Shown piece after piece: positions 12,370 through 25,016 of a stretch of DNA of 64,000 nt. Origin of the DNA: Pyropia yezoensis (lineage: Eukaryota; Rhodophyta; Bangiophyceae; Bangiales; Bangiaceae). The notes beneath the pieces were generated by a model. It was given only the letters and a program-made list of their open reading frames with translations. It was not told the origin of the DNA and did not search any database. Both the position numbers and the translations under genes were made by a program. Where the stretch lies: contig CM020618.1 of the NCBI GenBank assembly GCA_009829735.1, positions 18,213,346-18,277,345 on the forward strand. The letters are read 5' to 3'. Each line of letters begins with the position of its first letter. Position 1 is the stretch's first letter.

Positions 12370-13770
12370 AAGCTGCTGTTGGGGGGGAAGGCGTCACCCT
12401 TTGGGACCCTGCTTCCTCTCTGAGTGCGTGCAGAACCTGTTGAGTGTCGTCCTTTCGCGTACCCTTTTCTTCTATCTTCTTTTTTCTTTTTTTATCCTTT
12501 TTGTATCTCAGTCGCTGTCCTTTGAAGCTGGTCAGCAGAACCACCGTGGGTGTGACAGCGACGTATCTCCATGCGCCCAGCAGGGCACACATCGCGACTG
12601 CGTCTGGACAGGGGCACCCCGTCTGGACAGGGGCACCCCGTGAAGTGTCGACACCCCTCTGAGCGTGGACGGACGACGTGGGAGCCCGTCGATCAAGCGG
12701 CGTGTGCCTGCCGACCCTGTTGGGGGCTTCCAAGCAGGGCAGACACAGAGAAAATGCGGCGCCGCTGAGCGCGAACGTCATTGCTCTGCGCGCCCCCTTC
12801 TGCCGGCAACGCCCACGGCACGTGCGGGACCCCTCCCTTACAGGGCCGGAGCGCGGCGAGCGGCAGCGTCGGTGCTTGTGCGCGGCCGCAGCGCGTTCCC
12901 GCCCTTGAAGGCAGCGACCGCGGCTGCGTCACGACGCGTCTCCGCCTCCGCGAGGGAGAGGGCGGGCGCGGCGGGCCACCGAGCGCACCACCCTGCCGCG
13001 GCGGCCGGGGCACCCCCCCTCTTGGTGCAGGGCGGCGCTCACGGCGCGCCGCGTCGCCGCGGCTTGCCGCGGAGACCACCTACCCTCCCCCTTATTCCCC
13101 CCCCGAGCGCGGCGAGGGCACAGCACCATCTCCCTCCACGCACCGTGGATGCGCAACAGAATCCGGCCGTGCTGTGGCCGCGACCGTTTGCCGCGTTTTT
13201 CCTTCTCCCTCCTCTTCCGCCCCCAACCGGGGTAGCGCCGGCGGCCGGCTTCCCCCCCCACCTCCGCGAAAGAGGCGCCGCTACTTCCTCGGGGACCACC
13301 GCCCGCCGGCGCGGGCCCGCCTGCGCCAGCTGCCCCGACGCGGCCGGCCAGCCGCTGGCCACGGTGGGTGCCCCAGCTCGACGGCCACCGTGCGCGTATG
13401 CCGCGCGCCCGCAAGGGGCCAACACGCCTCCCCCCACCCCCATCCCCATCAAGCTATCCACGCAATGGAGGCCCCAAAGCCCCCCCCGCCACATGCAACC
13501 CCACTTCCCCCTCAGCTAGCCCAAGTACCAGCAGCGGCCCCATCCGCGCCGCGAGTGAAGCGCGCCCCCACCAGTCACGCCCCCACCAGTCACGCCAGCG
13601 TCACCAATGACAGTCACAGCAGGGCCGCGGCCAGGGTGCGCCCGCGCGTGCCAAAAAAAAAAAAAAGAGAGGGTTGCAGCCAGGGGGTCCGAACCTCCCA
13701 GCGACAACACCCCCCACCACCCACCCCCCCCCCCCACCACACTTAGCCCCACCGCAATGCCCCTAAATTG
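12370..13770. other. intergenic region between convergent genes
   Basis: This 1.4-kb stretch separates the 3' ends of the PHR2-like and ASCC3-like genes. It holds T-rich sequence right after the PHR2-like stop (12,445-12,510), a 19-bp tandem duplication, a 15-base duplicated CCCCCACCAGTCACG at about 13,566-13,595, a run of 14 A at about 13,653-13,666 and C-runs before 13,740. The long open frames in it are Pro/Ala/Arg-rich with no family resemblance and overlap each other on both strands, so I do not call them genes. Confidence 0.5.
12602..12639. repeat. 19-bp perfect tandem duplication
   Basis: GTCTGGACAGGGGCACCCC occurs twice back to back at 12602-12620 and 12621-12639. It lies in the 3' flank of the PHR2-like gene. 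Confidence 0.9.
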
Positions 13771-15732
13771 CTACGGAGACGGTCGGGGCACCGCTAGCGA
13801 CCGCGCAAGCGCCACAGCAGCGCGGCGGGCCTCCCCCCCCCCACCCTCGGCGACCGCCGCGAGCAGTCGCCCCGCCGCGGCCGCTGCGGCACGCCCATCC
13901 TCCCCCGCCCCGCCGCCATCGACGCGCACGCCCGTGGCGCGCGCCACCAGCAGCGCCGTTGCCTTCGCCGCCGCCGCCCCGCGCTCGTCGCCGCCGCCGC
14001 CGGCCGCCGCGCTTGCGCCGCCACCCCCACCCCCGCCGGCACGGTCCGATGACGCGGCGGCCGCGGCTGCGGCGGCGGTGGCGCGGAGGGTGGCCGCCGC
14101 GTTGGCGCGGGTGGGAAGGCCCCACGCTGCACGCGTCGCGTCTTCGTCGGCCGCCGCCGCCGAGGCGGCGCCCCCTGCCGGCGGCGGCGCGGTCGCCGCC
14201 GCCGGCAGCAACGCCGGGTCGACCAGCAGCGGTGGGGGGGAAGACATCGCCGCCGCCGCGTCTGCGTCTGAGTCAACGGCCGACGTCGCCACGGACGCCG
14301 TCCCCCCAGGGGGCCGCGCGCGCAATGCGGCGGCGAGCGGCGCCGACAACGTGGCGACGAGCGCCGCGTCGCGGGCCCGCGACGCCACCACCCGTGTCAC
14401 CTCCTCGCACGCGCCGACGGCCTTAAGCAGGGACGCGCCAAGAGCGGGGACGCCATTCGCGCCGCTGCCGCAGAAGCCCATGGCGGTGGCGGCTGTGGCG
14501 GCGACCAGCCGGGCAGCCGATGCGGGCCGTAGCCCGTACTTGGCCGCGACGCGGCCCCAGTGGGTGGCCCGCACGTCAAGCCCCTCGACGGGGGCGTAGG
14601 GGCTGTCTGGAGTGGACTCGGCAGGTGCCGTGACGGCCGCCGGCAGTGGCCCCCCGCCTCGACGGCCTCGGCCACCACGCGCTCCCCCGACCTGGCGGGA
14701 GACCCCAGCCTGTGCCCCCCCCCCTTCCCCCCCCCCCGCCGCTGTCACCCACGGCGTCAGCACCACGAGGCCGCACGCGGCAAGGTGCGCGAGCGCCCGA
14801 GCCACCACCGCCGAGCAGTGGGCGGCAATGTGCTCGGCGGTCGGGAGATGAGCCTGCCGCCGCCGCTCAGCCGTTGCCGCTTCCTCGGCAAGCCGGTCCG
14901 CCTCGCGCACCACCCCCGCGGTCGGGTCCCAGCCGTCAGACCCAACCACTGCCCCCGCCTGCGGCGCCGCCGCCGTGATGGAGGGGCCACCCGCGGCAGT
15001 GTCTGAACCACCGCCGCTGCCGACGTCATCGTCGCTCTCCGAGTCGGTGCCGCCGGCTGCTTCGTCACCCAGACCATAGTAGCTCGGGTTCATCAGCAGG
15101 CGACGGAGGAAAAAGGTCCACGTCAGCCAGTCGAGGGCGTCAGCGGTGGAGGCAACCCGGCCGGCTGCCACCTCGGCGAGGAGGGTGTCGGCCACATCGG
15201 CAGCGGCGGGGCCAGCCACAACGGCGGGAGCGGCGGCAGTCAGCGCTGACTCGACCGGCAGCGCGCCGTGGATGTGCATGGACACGAGGGGCTTTCGCGC
15301 CTCGGCGACGAGCACCACAGCCTCCCCTCGGGTGTCACCCACGGCGGGGGGCAGCGCCTCGGCCGTCGCCGTGGCGGTGGCCCCCGGGATGTCAGTGTAT
15401 AGCACGGGCGGTGGCGGCGCCGGCGGCAGGGGGTGTACCCGCTGCCGCCCCGCGCGACCAACCATCTGCGCCAGTGTCGCGGCGGGGATGTCTGTGTGCA
15501 TCCGGCGGCACGCGTCAAACACTTGCGTGCCCTGCACGACAACCAGGGACGCGCGGATGCCACCTGGCCGCCACGCGAGGCCGACCGTGCTGACCAGCAC
15601 CCGCAGGGCGCCGGCCGCAAACAGCCGTCGCACCACCGCACGGGTTCTTGGCCGGAGGCGCTCGTGCTCGAGGCCAACCCCAAACTCGATCGCCTCCCGA
15701 ACAGCCACGTCGTCTTCGGCGTCGCGGGCACT

Positions 15733-15768
<36 letters not shown>

Positions 15769-18700
15769 CAGCTCCATAACTGCGTCAAATATGGCGTCTT
15801 CGTGGCCCGGTACAACAAATCGCCGGGCATTGCCGTCAGCAGCGGCCAGCCGAATGAGCAGCATCCCCGTCACTCGCACTTGTCTCACCGACGGCACGTA
15901 AATTAGAGCGGTCGCGGTCGCCGGTGCGGGGGCAGCCGCGGAAGCAGCGGCGACAGCCGCTGCACCTGCGGCCGTTGCGGCCGGCCCGTCACCAACCGCC
16001 ACCCGCGCTGCAGGCTCGGACGGGGCTGCAGCGCCGCCACCGCCGGCCGCGACGACGCCCCCCCCCGCCCGCTGTGAGACGGTTGTGGAGCGGCTGAGCC
16101 GCGCAAGCGCCCCATACGCGAGGCGGCTCATGGCCGCCGCCTGCGCCGACGGGCGGTCACCCGCTACGCCAACGACGGTCGTCACCAGCGGTACGGGTCG
16201 CGCAGCAGCCGCAAACCGCCACGCCGCACCAGGACCCACACCCAGCCAGTTGGCCAGCTCCAGGCCACTACTGACAGGTGCGGCCGTCGCGACCAGTCGC
16301 ACGGGGGAAACGAGAGGCGTCAGGACTTCGACCACACGTCCACCGCTGCCACCGGGGCGGGGCGCTGGCCCCTCCGCCGCCGCCGACCCGGCGGCGAGGA
16401 ATGCATTGAGCTGCCGTGCACGGGTACCAATCAGCTCCACGTCAGGCGCCTCGTCCAGCAGGTGGAGGTGCTCAAACAGCAGCAGGGACACGCGACTGCC
16501 AAACATGGACGCCGACCAGTGACGCCAGACGGCCGCCCAGGCGGCGGCGGTGGCGACAACCATGTCTGCCACGGGCGCAGAGTCCCATCGGGCGGCAAGT
16601 GCGGCCGCGGCTGCAGCAGTGGATGAGGCAGACTCCACACCACCAAGCTGCAAGACCGTCCTGGGTGCTGTCGAGCCGCCACCGCCCGGCATCCCGTCTC
16701 CTGGTGCGTCGCCCGCGCCCCCGAGGGGCGCCCGCCCACTCATGCGGCTGCTGCCACCATAGCCGTTGCCACAACGGCCGCCACCACCACGGTCGCCGTC
16801 ACGGTCCCCTACCGGCCGAACCACCACCCCAGCCCGAAGGAGTGCCTCGACGCGCTCCGCCACCGCTTCCCCTGTTGGGGCCAGCACAACGACCGCCTTA
16901 CCAGGCCGCGTGCGCCATGCGCGCAGCGCAGCAAGGCCCGCCACAGTCCCCCGCCCTGAGCCTGGCGGCGCCACCAGCAGCGCCGCGGCGTCGGTGTGGA
17001 ATACGGCGTGAAAAACCTGCGACTGAATGGCGTTGAGCGCGGTGATACCGCGGACCAACGCGGTCGCCGCGGGCGAGCCATCTACCCCAGTGACCACGTC
17101 GGCAGCAGGGAGGGGACGTAGAGCGAGCAGGCGCGACGCTGGGGGGGTGCGCTGTGGCAGCGCGAGTACCCCCACGTCGACGGCACCGCTACCGCCGCCG
17201 CCCGTATGCCACGACTCGGACTCGACACGGAGCCAGTAGCGCACGCTCGGAGGATCAAAGACGGGAACGGTCATGACCAGGGGAATGCCAACCGCCTCGG
17301 TCGCGTCATCCTCCCACGGCGGTGTTGGCGGGGGCGCCTCACCGGTGTTGGCAGAGTTCTTCGCAGAATCAAGCGATACCCCGCGGGAGCCACCGTCAGA
17401 GCGGCCACCTCGACGGAGCCCCCCCCCTCTACCCCCCCCGCCTCCACTTACACGTCCAGCCGCCGTCCGCGCCGCCTGTCGCCGCCGCCGCCGCGCCGCG
17501 TCTGCAACAGCCATCCGTGACCGCGCGGCAACTACCTGCGGCTTGGTCAGTACTAGCCGCTCCGCGTGGTAGATACGCTCGCCCTCATCGTCCTCAAGCC
17601 ACACCCACCAGCCGTGGCTGGTGCCGTGAAGCACCCCATCGCTCCACTCAAATCGTGGCAGCAGCGTCGCCGTCACGCGGAGGAGGGTACGGCTCAGTGG
17701 CGCCGCTCGTAAGTCACCGACCTCCATCAGCGGCAGCACCCGGGCGCCAAATGCCACTGCTGACGCGCGCGCCGGCGAGTGTAGCAGGGCTTCCAGGCCA
17801 GTCTTGGGCGTCCGCCGCAAGGCAGTGAGGCTGGTCCGGTCAACCTCTTCCCCATCCCGGGCGGCGGTCTCCTCCAGAAGCGCCACCGCGTCCGAAGGCA
17901 CGTATGGCATGCGCCCACGCGCACGGCGCACCTCCTCGGTGGCCAGCTGCCGCAGTGGATGTTGGAACGGCCACACGCGGGCGTCACTTGCGCGGGCCAG
18001 GTCCAGCGCCGCCGCAGCGAGAGAAGGGTTGGACCGCTGAAGGGCGAGTGCAAATAGTGCGCGCAGCAGCCGGGAGCCTGACTGCACCACATACGACATG
18101 TCTGACAGGGTGACAGGCACGCGCGACAGATGGGCCTGAATGAGGATGTTGACCTTACCCTCCCGCGTGTCGGGCTTGGCCTTGACCGCCACTGGACAGG
18201 CGCGCTCTCGTAGGGCAGATAACTCGGCCAGCTCCGTGTCACGGGAGCGGAGCTGCGCAAACTCCCCCGCACTAGCCACTGCGTGAAGGACGGCGGCATC
18301 CATGGCCGCCCCGTCGGCCGACGGTGGCAGTCGCGCCAGCTGCTCGTTCCAAACCTCAATCGTCGCGTGGGCAACATAAAAGTGAGACGCCACCCGCCCT
18401 GTCTCGGTAGGCATCAGTGCACCAGTGGCAGGATCAAACGCCGCCATCCGCGCCTTGTCCAGCGCCACCGCCGCGGCGGTCGCCATCGTTGCTCGCCGTG
18501 CCGCCAGCTGCGGGTCAGCTGCCAGCTCCTCCCATGGCACTCCGTAAGCGAGAGGGTTGCGCCGCATCCGCACGCCTAGAAAGGTGTAACCAAGCCACGC
18601 CACCGCCTCATTGACAGACGCGACGGTGCCCGACACCAGCTCCGCGTTCAGATGGTCTGCCAGCACCGACGCGGAAGACGCAAGGCGAGACTCGATGGGC

Positions 18701-21429
18701 AGAGCCGCGGTCAACAACCGCAAGTAGTGACCTAGCTGGTCATGGGCAGTCAGGATGATACCCTCACCGTGAGAGTCAAACTGTGGGCGGCCGGCACGAC
18801 CAAAAATCTGCGCCACGTCCAGAATGCCCAGCTGCACAAATCCACCCTTGGACGCATCGTACACTTGCGTGCCCTTAATAACCACCGTTCGAGCAGGGAG
18901 ATTGACGCCCCATGCGAGCGTCGCGGTACAGCACAGAAGCCTGAGACAGCCAGCAGCAAAAAGGCGCTCAACCAGGTTTCGGTCCGAGCGGAGGAGACCA
19001 GCGTGGTGAACACCAATGCCTTGCATGCACAGCTGCTGGACCTCGGCGCTGCGCGCGTTGGAAAGCTCCCGTACTGCCCACGAGGGGAGTGCTTTGTGAG
19101 GCCGTCCGTCGTCGCCATCGTTGCCGACGTCTCCACCAGCGCCGGTGCCGCTGCTAGGAGCGCCGCCATCAGCATCCACACCAGTGTCGCCAGTCCGCCC
19201 CCCCCTCCCTCCTTGGCTGCCTCCTCGTCCCTTTCCTCCGCCACGACCAGCCCCGCCCGCCCCTCGTCCTCGGCCGCCCCGCCCCCCGTCTCGGCCACCA
19301 ATCACTCCACTGGCACCGCCACCCCGTCCGCCACCACTGCCCGTACCACCTCTCCCAGCGTCACGGCCGCTCCCCCCCCCTGTGCTCCCGAGGGTGGGTC
19401 CAGCACCCCCCCGCCGGGCAGAGGCTCCCCTTCCCCGACCCCCAGCGCCCACGCCCCCGGCTGGCGGAACGCCCGTCGGCACCTTCCGCGTGGACCCCGC
19501 GTCCCGATCTAGTGCGCTGGTGGAAGCCCCGCCACCCCCTCCGTCCTCCCCCCCTATGAAAATGTCACCGAAGCCGTCCTCAGCGGCTGCCTCGAGCAGG
19601 TCCCGTGCGGTCGTCACAGTCTCCTTGCGGCTGTGCACAAAAACCATGGCTTGGTGACCCCGATGAAGGCTGTCCACCACCTTGTCCCAGCACACGGCCG
19701 TCATGGCTGCGTTACGCTTTTGGGCGGCCGCGTAGCCAGAGCCAGACCCCCCGGCTTTGACGCCAATAAACGTCTGCGACAAGGGCACGGGCCGGTAGCT
19801 GGCGTCAAAGTGAAAGAGACCCACGTCCTCCTTGACTCGCAGGAAGGCGGCCACGTCTCGGTAATTCGGCAGCGTGGCGGACAGCCCAACGAGGCGAATC
19901 AGTCGCTGCGCCGCGGCCGATGCGCGTAGGGTACGCGCAACGAGAGACTCGAGTACCGCGCCGCGGTCATCGTGGAGCAGATGAATCTCGTCGATGATAA
20001 GCAGGGTGACGGCGGCTGCCAGCTCAGACCCGGCCTTGCGGGTAACCACATCCCACTTCTCAGGGGTAGTGACGATGATGTCCGTAGCAGCCGCCTCGGC
20101 GCGTGTCAGGTTCATGTCGCCCGTTAGCTCTCGAACAGAAAGACCAAGTGGTGCCAGGCGGGCGCCAAACTTGGATACCACTTCCGCCGCCAGCGCCTTC
20201 ATGGGCGCCACATAGACGGCCTTCCAACTCGATGAACCACCAGCGGTCGTACTCCGACTCCCGTTCGCTGACGCCGACGACGCGCTGCCTGCTCCGTCTG
20301 AACCACCAGGGTCTTGCCCTCGCGCATGCGCGACTTCCCGCAAAATCGTAAGCAGCGCGACATTGGTCTTGCCCGCCCCTGTAGGAGCGCAAACGAGCAA
20401 GTTTTCGGCGCTCTCAAAAGCAGTCGGGAAGACCGCCGACTGGAGGCGGTTGAGCGATTCAACGCCTCGAAAAGCGGTCGTCAGGCCGGGGAAGGCTGCA
20501 AGGGCTGCAGCGACGTCCAGCCGCCCAACACCGCTGTCTTCATTCACCCGCTGTACCGCCGGGACCATCACTTCTTCGTAGTCCTCATACACAGTGCGGG
20601 TCGTGCCCGCTGGAAGGGCCAGGCGGTCCACTCCACCCAACGGGCCCGCAGAATCAGCAGAGCGGCGGAAGCCGGCCAGCGCCCCCTCAGTTTCAATCGC
20701 CACGTCAGCAGGGACTGCCAGGCGGCCACCACCACCAGGGGCAGCTGCAAGCGCCGCTGCGCGAGCCGCACGAAGGGAGGCGGAAGCACCAGACCCACTG
20801 CCACCGCCGCCACCGCGACGTCCCCGCCCCCGACCGCCACCGCCGACACCACCGCCGCCGCCACCCCCGTCGGTGCCTACCGACGCTAACAGAGCGTCTC
20901 GGCGACCAAGAACGTCGGCAACGGCGTCAAAGTCTCCGCGGAAGAGGTCAAACAGCTCTGCCTGTTCGCCGCCGCCACCAGACGCCAGAGCACCCACCGC
21001 GGCAGCGGCGAGCTCCGTGGAGCTCAGGCCGTCGCGGCCGCCGGCCGACACGACGCGGGCACAGAGACCGGCGAGCCAGGCAGAAGCCTCCCGCGCGGCC
21101 GTGGCTGTGACAGGAGCGCCTTCCGAGGGCCGCAGTGGGGGTGGGTGTGGGGTGGCTGACGCCAATGCAGCCGCCGAGGCAGCCGTGGAGAGCGGGGCCG
21201 CTGGTCGCGGCGGGCCGACCGTGTCGTCCAGCGGTCGGACTGCCGCGAATGCGGCCTCGCCGGGAGCCAGCCATGGCAGCGCCTCATCGGGGACGGGGTC
21301 CCAGGGGAGTGGCAGTCGTGACCCAGAGGCCCCACCAACCGCCGATTGCATTGCCAAGCAAAGAAACGGGAACAGAGCACACGACGAAGGCGGCAGCGAA
21401 GGCAACGTCAAGTGCAGCAGCAGAAGCAC
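13771..21429 (-). CDS. ASCC3: ASCC3-like tandem Ski2-family RNA helicase with RGG insert
   Basis: This is one uninterrupted frame of 2,552 codons. Cassette 1 carries Walker A APTGAGKT (about residue 346), DEIHLLHDDRG (about 479), SATLPN (about 516), HHAGLLRSDRN (about 807) and QIFGRAGRPQFD (about 876), then a Sec63-type region. WWVWLEDDEGE and LRRLLMNPSYYGLGD match ASCC3 more closely than BRR2. ASCC3 is the helicase of the ASC-1 complex, acting on stalled ribosomes and alkylation damage. Two oddities stand out. About 140 Gly/Arg-rich residues (about 633-770) are inserted in cassette 1 between the FVHSRKE and HHAG motifs. Cassette 2 is degenerate: Walker A reads APPGSGRGTV and the DExH box reads FEHLHLL. 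The C-terminus is Ala-rich and diverged. Met27 (start at 21351) is an equally good start, because residues 1-26 look untranslated or targeting-like. Confidence 0.9.
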
Positions 21430-22339
21430 CTGAGATAGTGCTATCGAAGAAGCCTACAGGAACAGCCAGAGTGTCGTCTGATCGGCAGCTCGAGCGTCGT
21501 CGCCAGGCGAGCCGGACTCCACACGGTCGAGGTCGATGCCAGCTGAGAGAGAGAAAAAATAGATGCGGATGACAGGCAAGCCACCGCGGACGAACTGTGA
21601 CACGCCTTGCGATTGTGGACTGACAGCTCATGATCCAGCGAATCCTCAGGGAAGAATTTTTTGTGTCATAAGTAGATGAAGATGTGTCAAATTGCCACCT
21701 GCAAACCTGGCTCCGGCACATCTGCCTCGGGCACATCTGCCTCGGGCACATCTGCCTCGGGCACATCTGCCTCGGGCACATCTGCCTCCGGCACATCTGC
21801 CTCCTGCACATCTGCCTCCGGAACATGAGCGAAAGCAACCGTGCGGGCCCAACGTTGGGAGGACGCGGGCATCCATGTACTTTGCTGTATGGGGCTCACC
21901 AGCTTCTCCGGAAATCAAGTGCCACCGTTCAAGGCTGCTGGCTGCCTGTTGACGGCTGTCCCCGTAGAAAGGCGGGCTAGTTGTTGTTGCTCAGCAAGTG
22001 ATGGTTTCCTCAGTTTGCATCAATGGGGCTTACTGGGCACTCAGCCTCCAGAGGATCGAGAAGTGGGCGCTTCGCCGGCGGTTTCTTTCACGCACACGTC
22101 ACCGAACCCGCCAGCTGCAATCATAGGCACAAATCGCTGCACAAGCTAGACGCTTGCGGCCGTCGATGGCCCCTGCATTGAGTTGAAGAGGTCTTGTAGC
22201 TACCTGGCAACGAACCGGAGGTCGCCGGATGACAGTTGAGGTGGCACCTCGACAACGGACAATCGATCACTTTGTCTCCAGAGATGCACGGTGATTTCAA
22301 TGTGGTTTAAATCACCTTGATTTTAATCATTTTAATCAT
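21430..22339. other. intergenic region upstream of the ASCC3-like gene
   Basis: This is the 5' flank of the minus-strand helicase gene. Apart from the 15-bp tandem repeat at 21,711-21,830 I see no gene. Open frames on both strands through the repeat are simply its translations. Confidence 0.5.
21711..21830. repeat. 15-bp tandem repeat, seven copies plus a partial
   Basis: The unit CTCGGGCACATCTGC (variants CTCCGG and CTCCTG) is repeated at 21711, 21726, 21741, 21756, 21771, 21786 and 21801, with a degraded eighth copy to about 21830. Because the unit is a multiple of three, all six frames stay open through it and give pentapeptide repeats, for example PEADV on the minus strand. This does not by itself show that it is coding. 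Confidence 0.92.
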
Positions 22340-24896
22340 TAAAATCGAGGGCGTTCTGATTTAAATCCCATGCCCAATACCCGGAAATGCAATAGTTCCC
22401 ACATTCTTTCAGGTCAGTGAGTACTTAATTCCCATGACAGCGGCACGGCGCGCGATTGGAACTCGTGGCGGGGATCTGCCTCGTGCACTTGGCTCTGAGG
22501 CTCGGGTGCCATGCACATACGAGATTTGTGTTTTGATTAGGGATGCTTTTGAATTTTGATTAGAGCTTCCCGTGGCATCTGAAAAGTTCAAGTATTTGAT
22601 TATTTCCTGCTCGCTGTGTATCTATCTGGCGTGCGGTGAAGAGAGCGGCGTGTAGGACTGACGTTTTTGGACCTCCAGGAGGAGCACTTTAGTGGAGACA
22701 TACAATGGTGGAGAGGGAGCGCTAGGGGGTGAGGAGGGGGCGCCAACTTATGAACCTGTGCTTGATGGCGGCGTCGGCGTCGGCGTGCGACTTCCTCGGG
22801 CAGCTCTCGCAGATGACTCGAGGAGAACGACGTGAGAAGAGTGAAGGCCAGGGGAGGGAGGGGGTGCTGTAGAAATAGGAGAGGTTTTGTGGGGAGCGGG
22901 GGCATGGGGTGTGTTTGCGTGGGTCGCGGCCGTCCCACCGCCTGGCACACGCTGACGACGCCGCCGTGCTTGTGTCTTGTTTTTGTGTGGTAAGGGGTTA
23001 CGGACGCCGGCCAGCGGGTGGCTTGCCCGCCGTGATTTTCCCTGGACTGGCGCGTATTTGATCTGTTGGAGTAGGGGGACTGTGGCATGGTGTATCCGGT
23101 CCCCACCAGGCCAACTGTCTCCCTTGGGGGGATAGGAGGGGTGTGCGCGGGACGGAACCGCCGGCCGTCCGCGGCCGGCACGTTCGTTTGCCCTCGCGCC
23201 CCGCCCGCCGTCCCGGCTTCGCCCTGGGCGCTGCCCGGGGCGCGCGCTTGTACCTCATCTTCGTTTTCTCTCTGCTTGCCTCCGCCTGCGGATTGCACGC
23301 TTGTTTACCCTCTTTTGTGGGGCGCGGGCACTTTCTTGCGCCCCGGGGCCTGCCGTGTTGCCGGTGGTGACCTCAGGGCACACAGGGCGGCATGAACCCT
23401 ACTGATTGTATCAACTGGCACACCCGCGTTGGAGGAAAGGAGTAACCGAGGGCGTCACCTAAAGTTTAGGTTAAGCCGCGGAAGGTCATCACGGCGAGCC
23501 AGGCGCAGCTGGCTCGCCTCGGCCGCGCGCTCCTCGAGTCGGGGGTGGTGGTGCTGACGGAGCAGCCGATGAAGCCGCTCAACAGCCGCAAGGTGCTGTG
23601 CTGCGGCGCGTAGGGCGGGCAGGAATGACTTTAGGGAACAGCTTTGAGGAGGGGGGAAGGGGGATGGCTGAGAGGGGACGAAGGTGGGGAAGAGACGGAG
23701 ATTTACCAAAGGGCTGGTTGTTCGGGGGACCACCAGCCGCTGCCGGGGTATACCTTTGTCGGTGGCTGTCTAAACTCATGTGTACACATAGCTGCGGACG
23801 TGCCAGCGCCTCTCGGAATGGTGGCGGGAGAACGGGGGCCTCCCCGCATGCGTGATGCGGGGGGGCGACTGGGGTGCCTGTGGATGAAGAGCGCGAGAAT
23901 GGACCAAATGGACAGTGAGAGAGGGGGCGGGTGTGGGGGGGCGGACAGATGGGCGTAGCCCATGTAGCAAGACGGAGACGGGAGGCGACTATTCGACACC
24001 TTCCCGAGGCCAACATGTTTTCCAAAAGTCGATACTACATTCATATTTCATGTCGTTTTTTACGGTGGTTGATGTCATCAGGTGAAAGTGTTATCCCAAG
24101 GATTCTATAGGCTGATGCCCGGCGACCTTGCTGCGCTGGGGGCCATCCTTTAACAGGTCCGGCCAGGATAGGCCGAGAGCTCGGCACCAGGTCCCCACGT
24201 TAACAGAGAGGTCAGAATCTATTGGCCGGCTGAATTGGGAATCTCGTATGTGCATGGCACCTGAGCCGGCTCTGACGCGAGGCATCGGCGACACGGCCGG
24301 CACTCGCACGCCTACGCATGAGCACCCTTAGGCGACGGGAAGGCGCATCGTGTCCACCCGGATCTACGAGCAACCTTCCCTGTTCTCCACGGGTTGGCGC
24401 GCTTCCCCACGGTACGTGCCCTACCCTGCCAGTGCGATCGTGACCGTTGCGCCTCTCCCCCCGCGTTCTTTGGCCTGTCGTTTGGGGTGTAAATGCTCAC
24501 TCGGAGTGCTTGTGACACACCCAGCCCCCGTGCTTCGGACCACCGCGCTTGTGCTTTGGTGTGCTGCCACAATGACCACCCCCCTCTGTTCGACCTGACA
24601 CAGGCTGCCATGGGGGATAACTCGCCTCCTAAGGGCCCTGTCCCAGCTCGCGGGCCTGTAGCCCCTGAGCTGCCGTTGTCAAGGCGTGGGCGGCCCGCCA
24701 ACGAGTGCTCGTCCGCAGCGCAGGTGAGGAGCCTTTTGCCTGAGGTTGATGTGCATGTAGAGAGGCACGTCGATGATCAGGCGAGCTCTGGAGCCGTGCT
24801 AGTCGAGTGACCAGTACTGCAGGCAATAAAAATCACTGTCTTGCAATTAAAATCGGGAGGCAATGATTTAAATCATAAAAATCGCCCTAACGATTT
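22340..24896. mobile_element. 2.6-kb segment bounded by AT-rich inverted repeats (candidate DNA transposon)
   Basis: At 22,340-22,368 the sequence reads AAATCG-AGGGCG-...-GATTTAAATC. Its reverse complement, with small gaps, is found at 24,865-24,896 (GATTTAAATC...CGCCCTAACGATTT). Further GATTTTAAT motifs flank both ends. The interior is GC-rich, unlike its ends. It contains no recognisable transposase, only a short frame at 24,611-24,810 with an RRGRP AT-hook-like motif. This could be a non-autonomous DNA transposon, but no target duplication was found and the superfamily is unknown. Confidence 0.45.
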
Positions 24897-25016
24897 AAAA
24901 TCAAGGGTTGATTTTAATCTCATTTATCCTACGGGGAAATTTTTTCAATCACACCTCTGTTTGTCTCGGACATACAATACCCCCTGCTGATTGTTTATTG
25001 GCAGTCAGCTTGTCAG

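Noticed and set aside
12665..13750. Overlapping long frames in the region between the PHR2-like and ASCC3-like genes
   Set aside because: They are Pro/Ala/Arg-rich on both strands, mutually overlapping and without motif. They are more likely GC-bias artefacts.
24350..24810. Two-exon gene using the GTACGTG donor at 24,413 and an acceptor before 24,603
   Set aside because: Joining them in the obvious phase gives an immediate stop. The RRGRP frame alone is too short to call.
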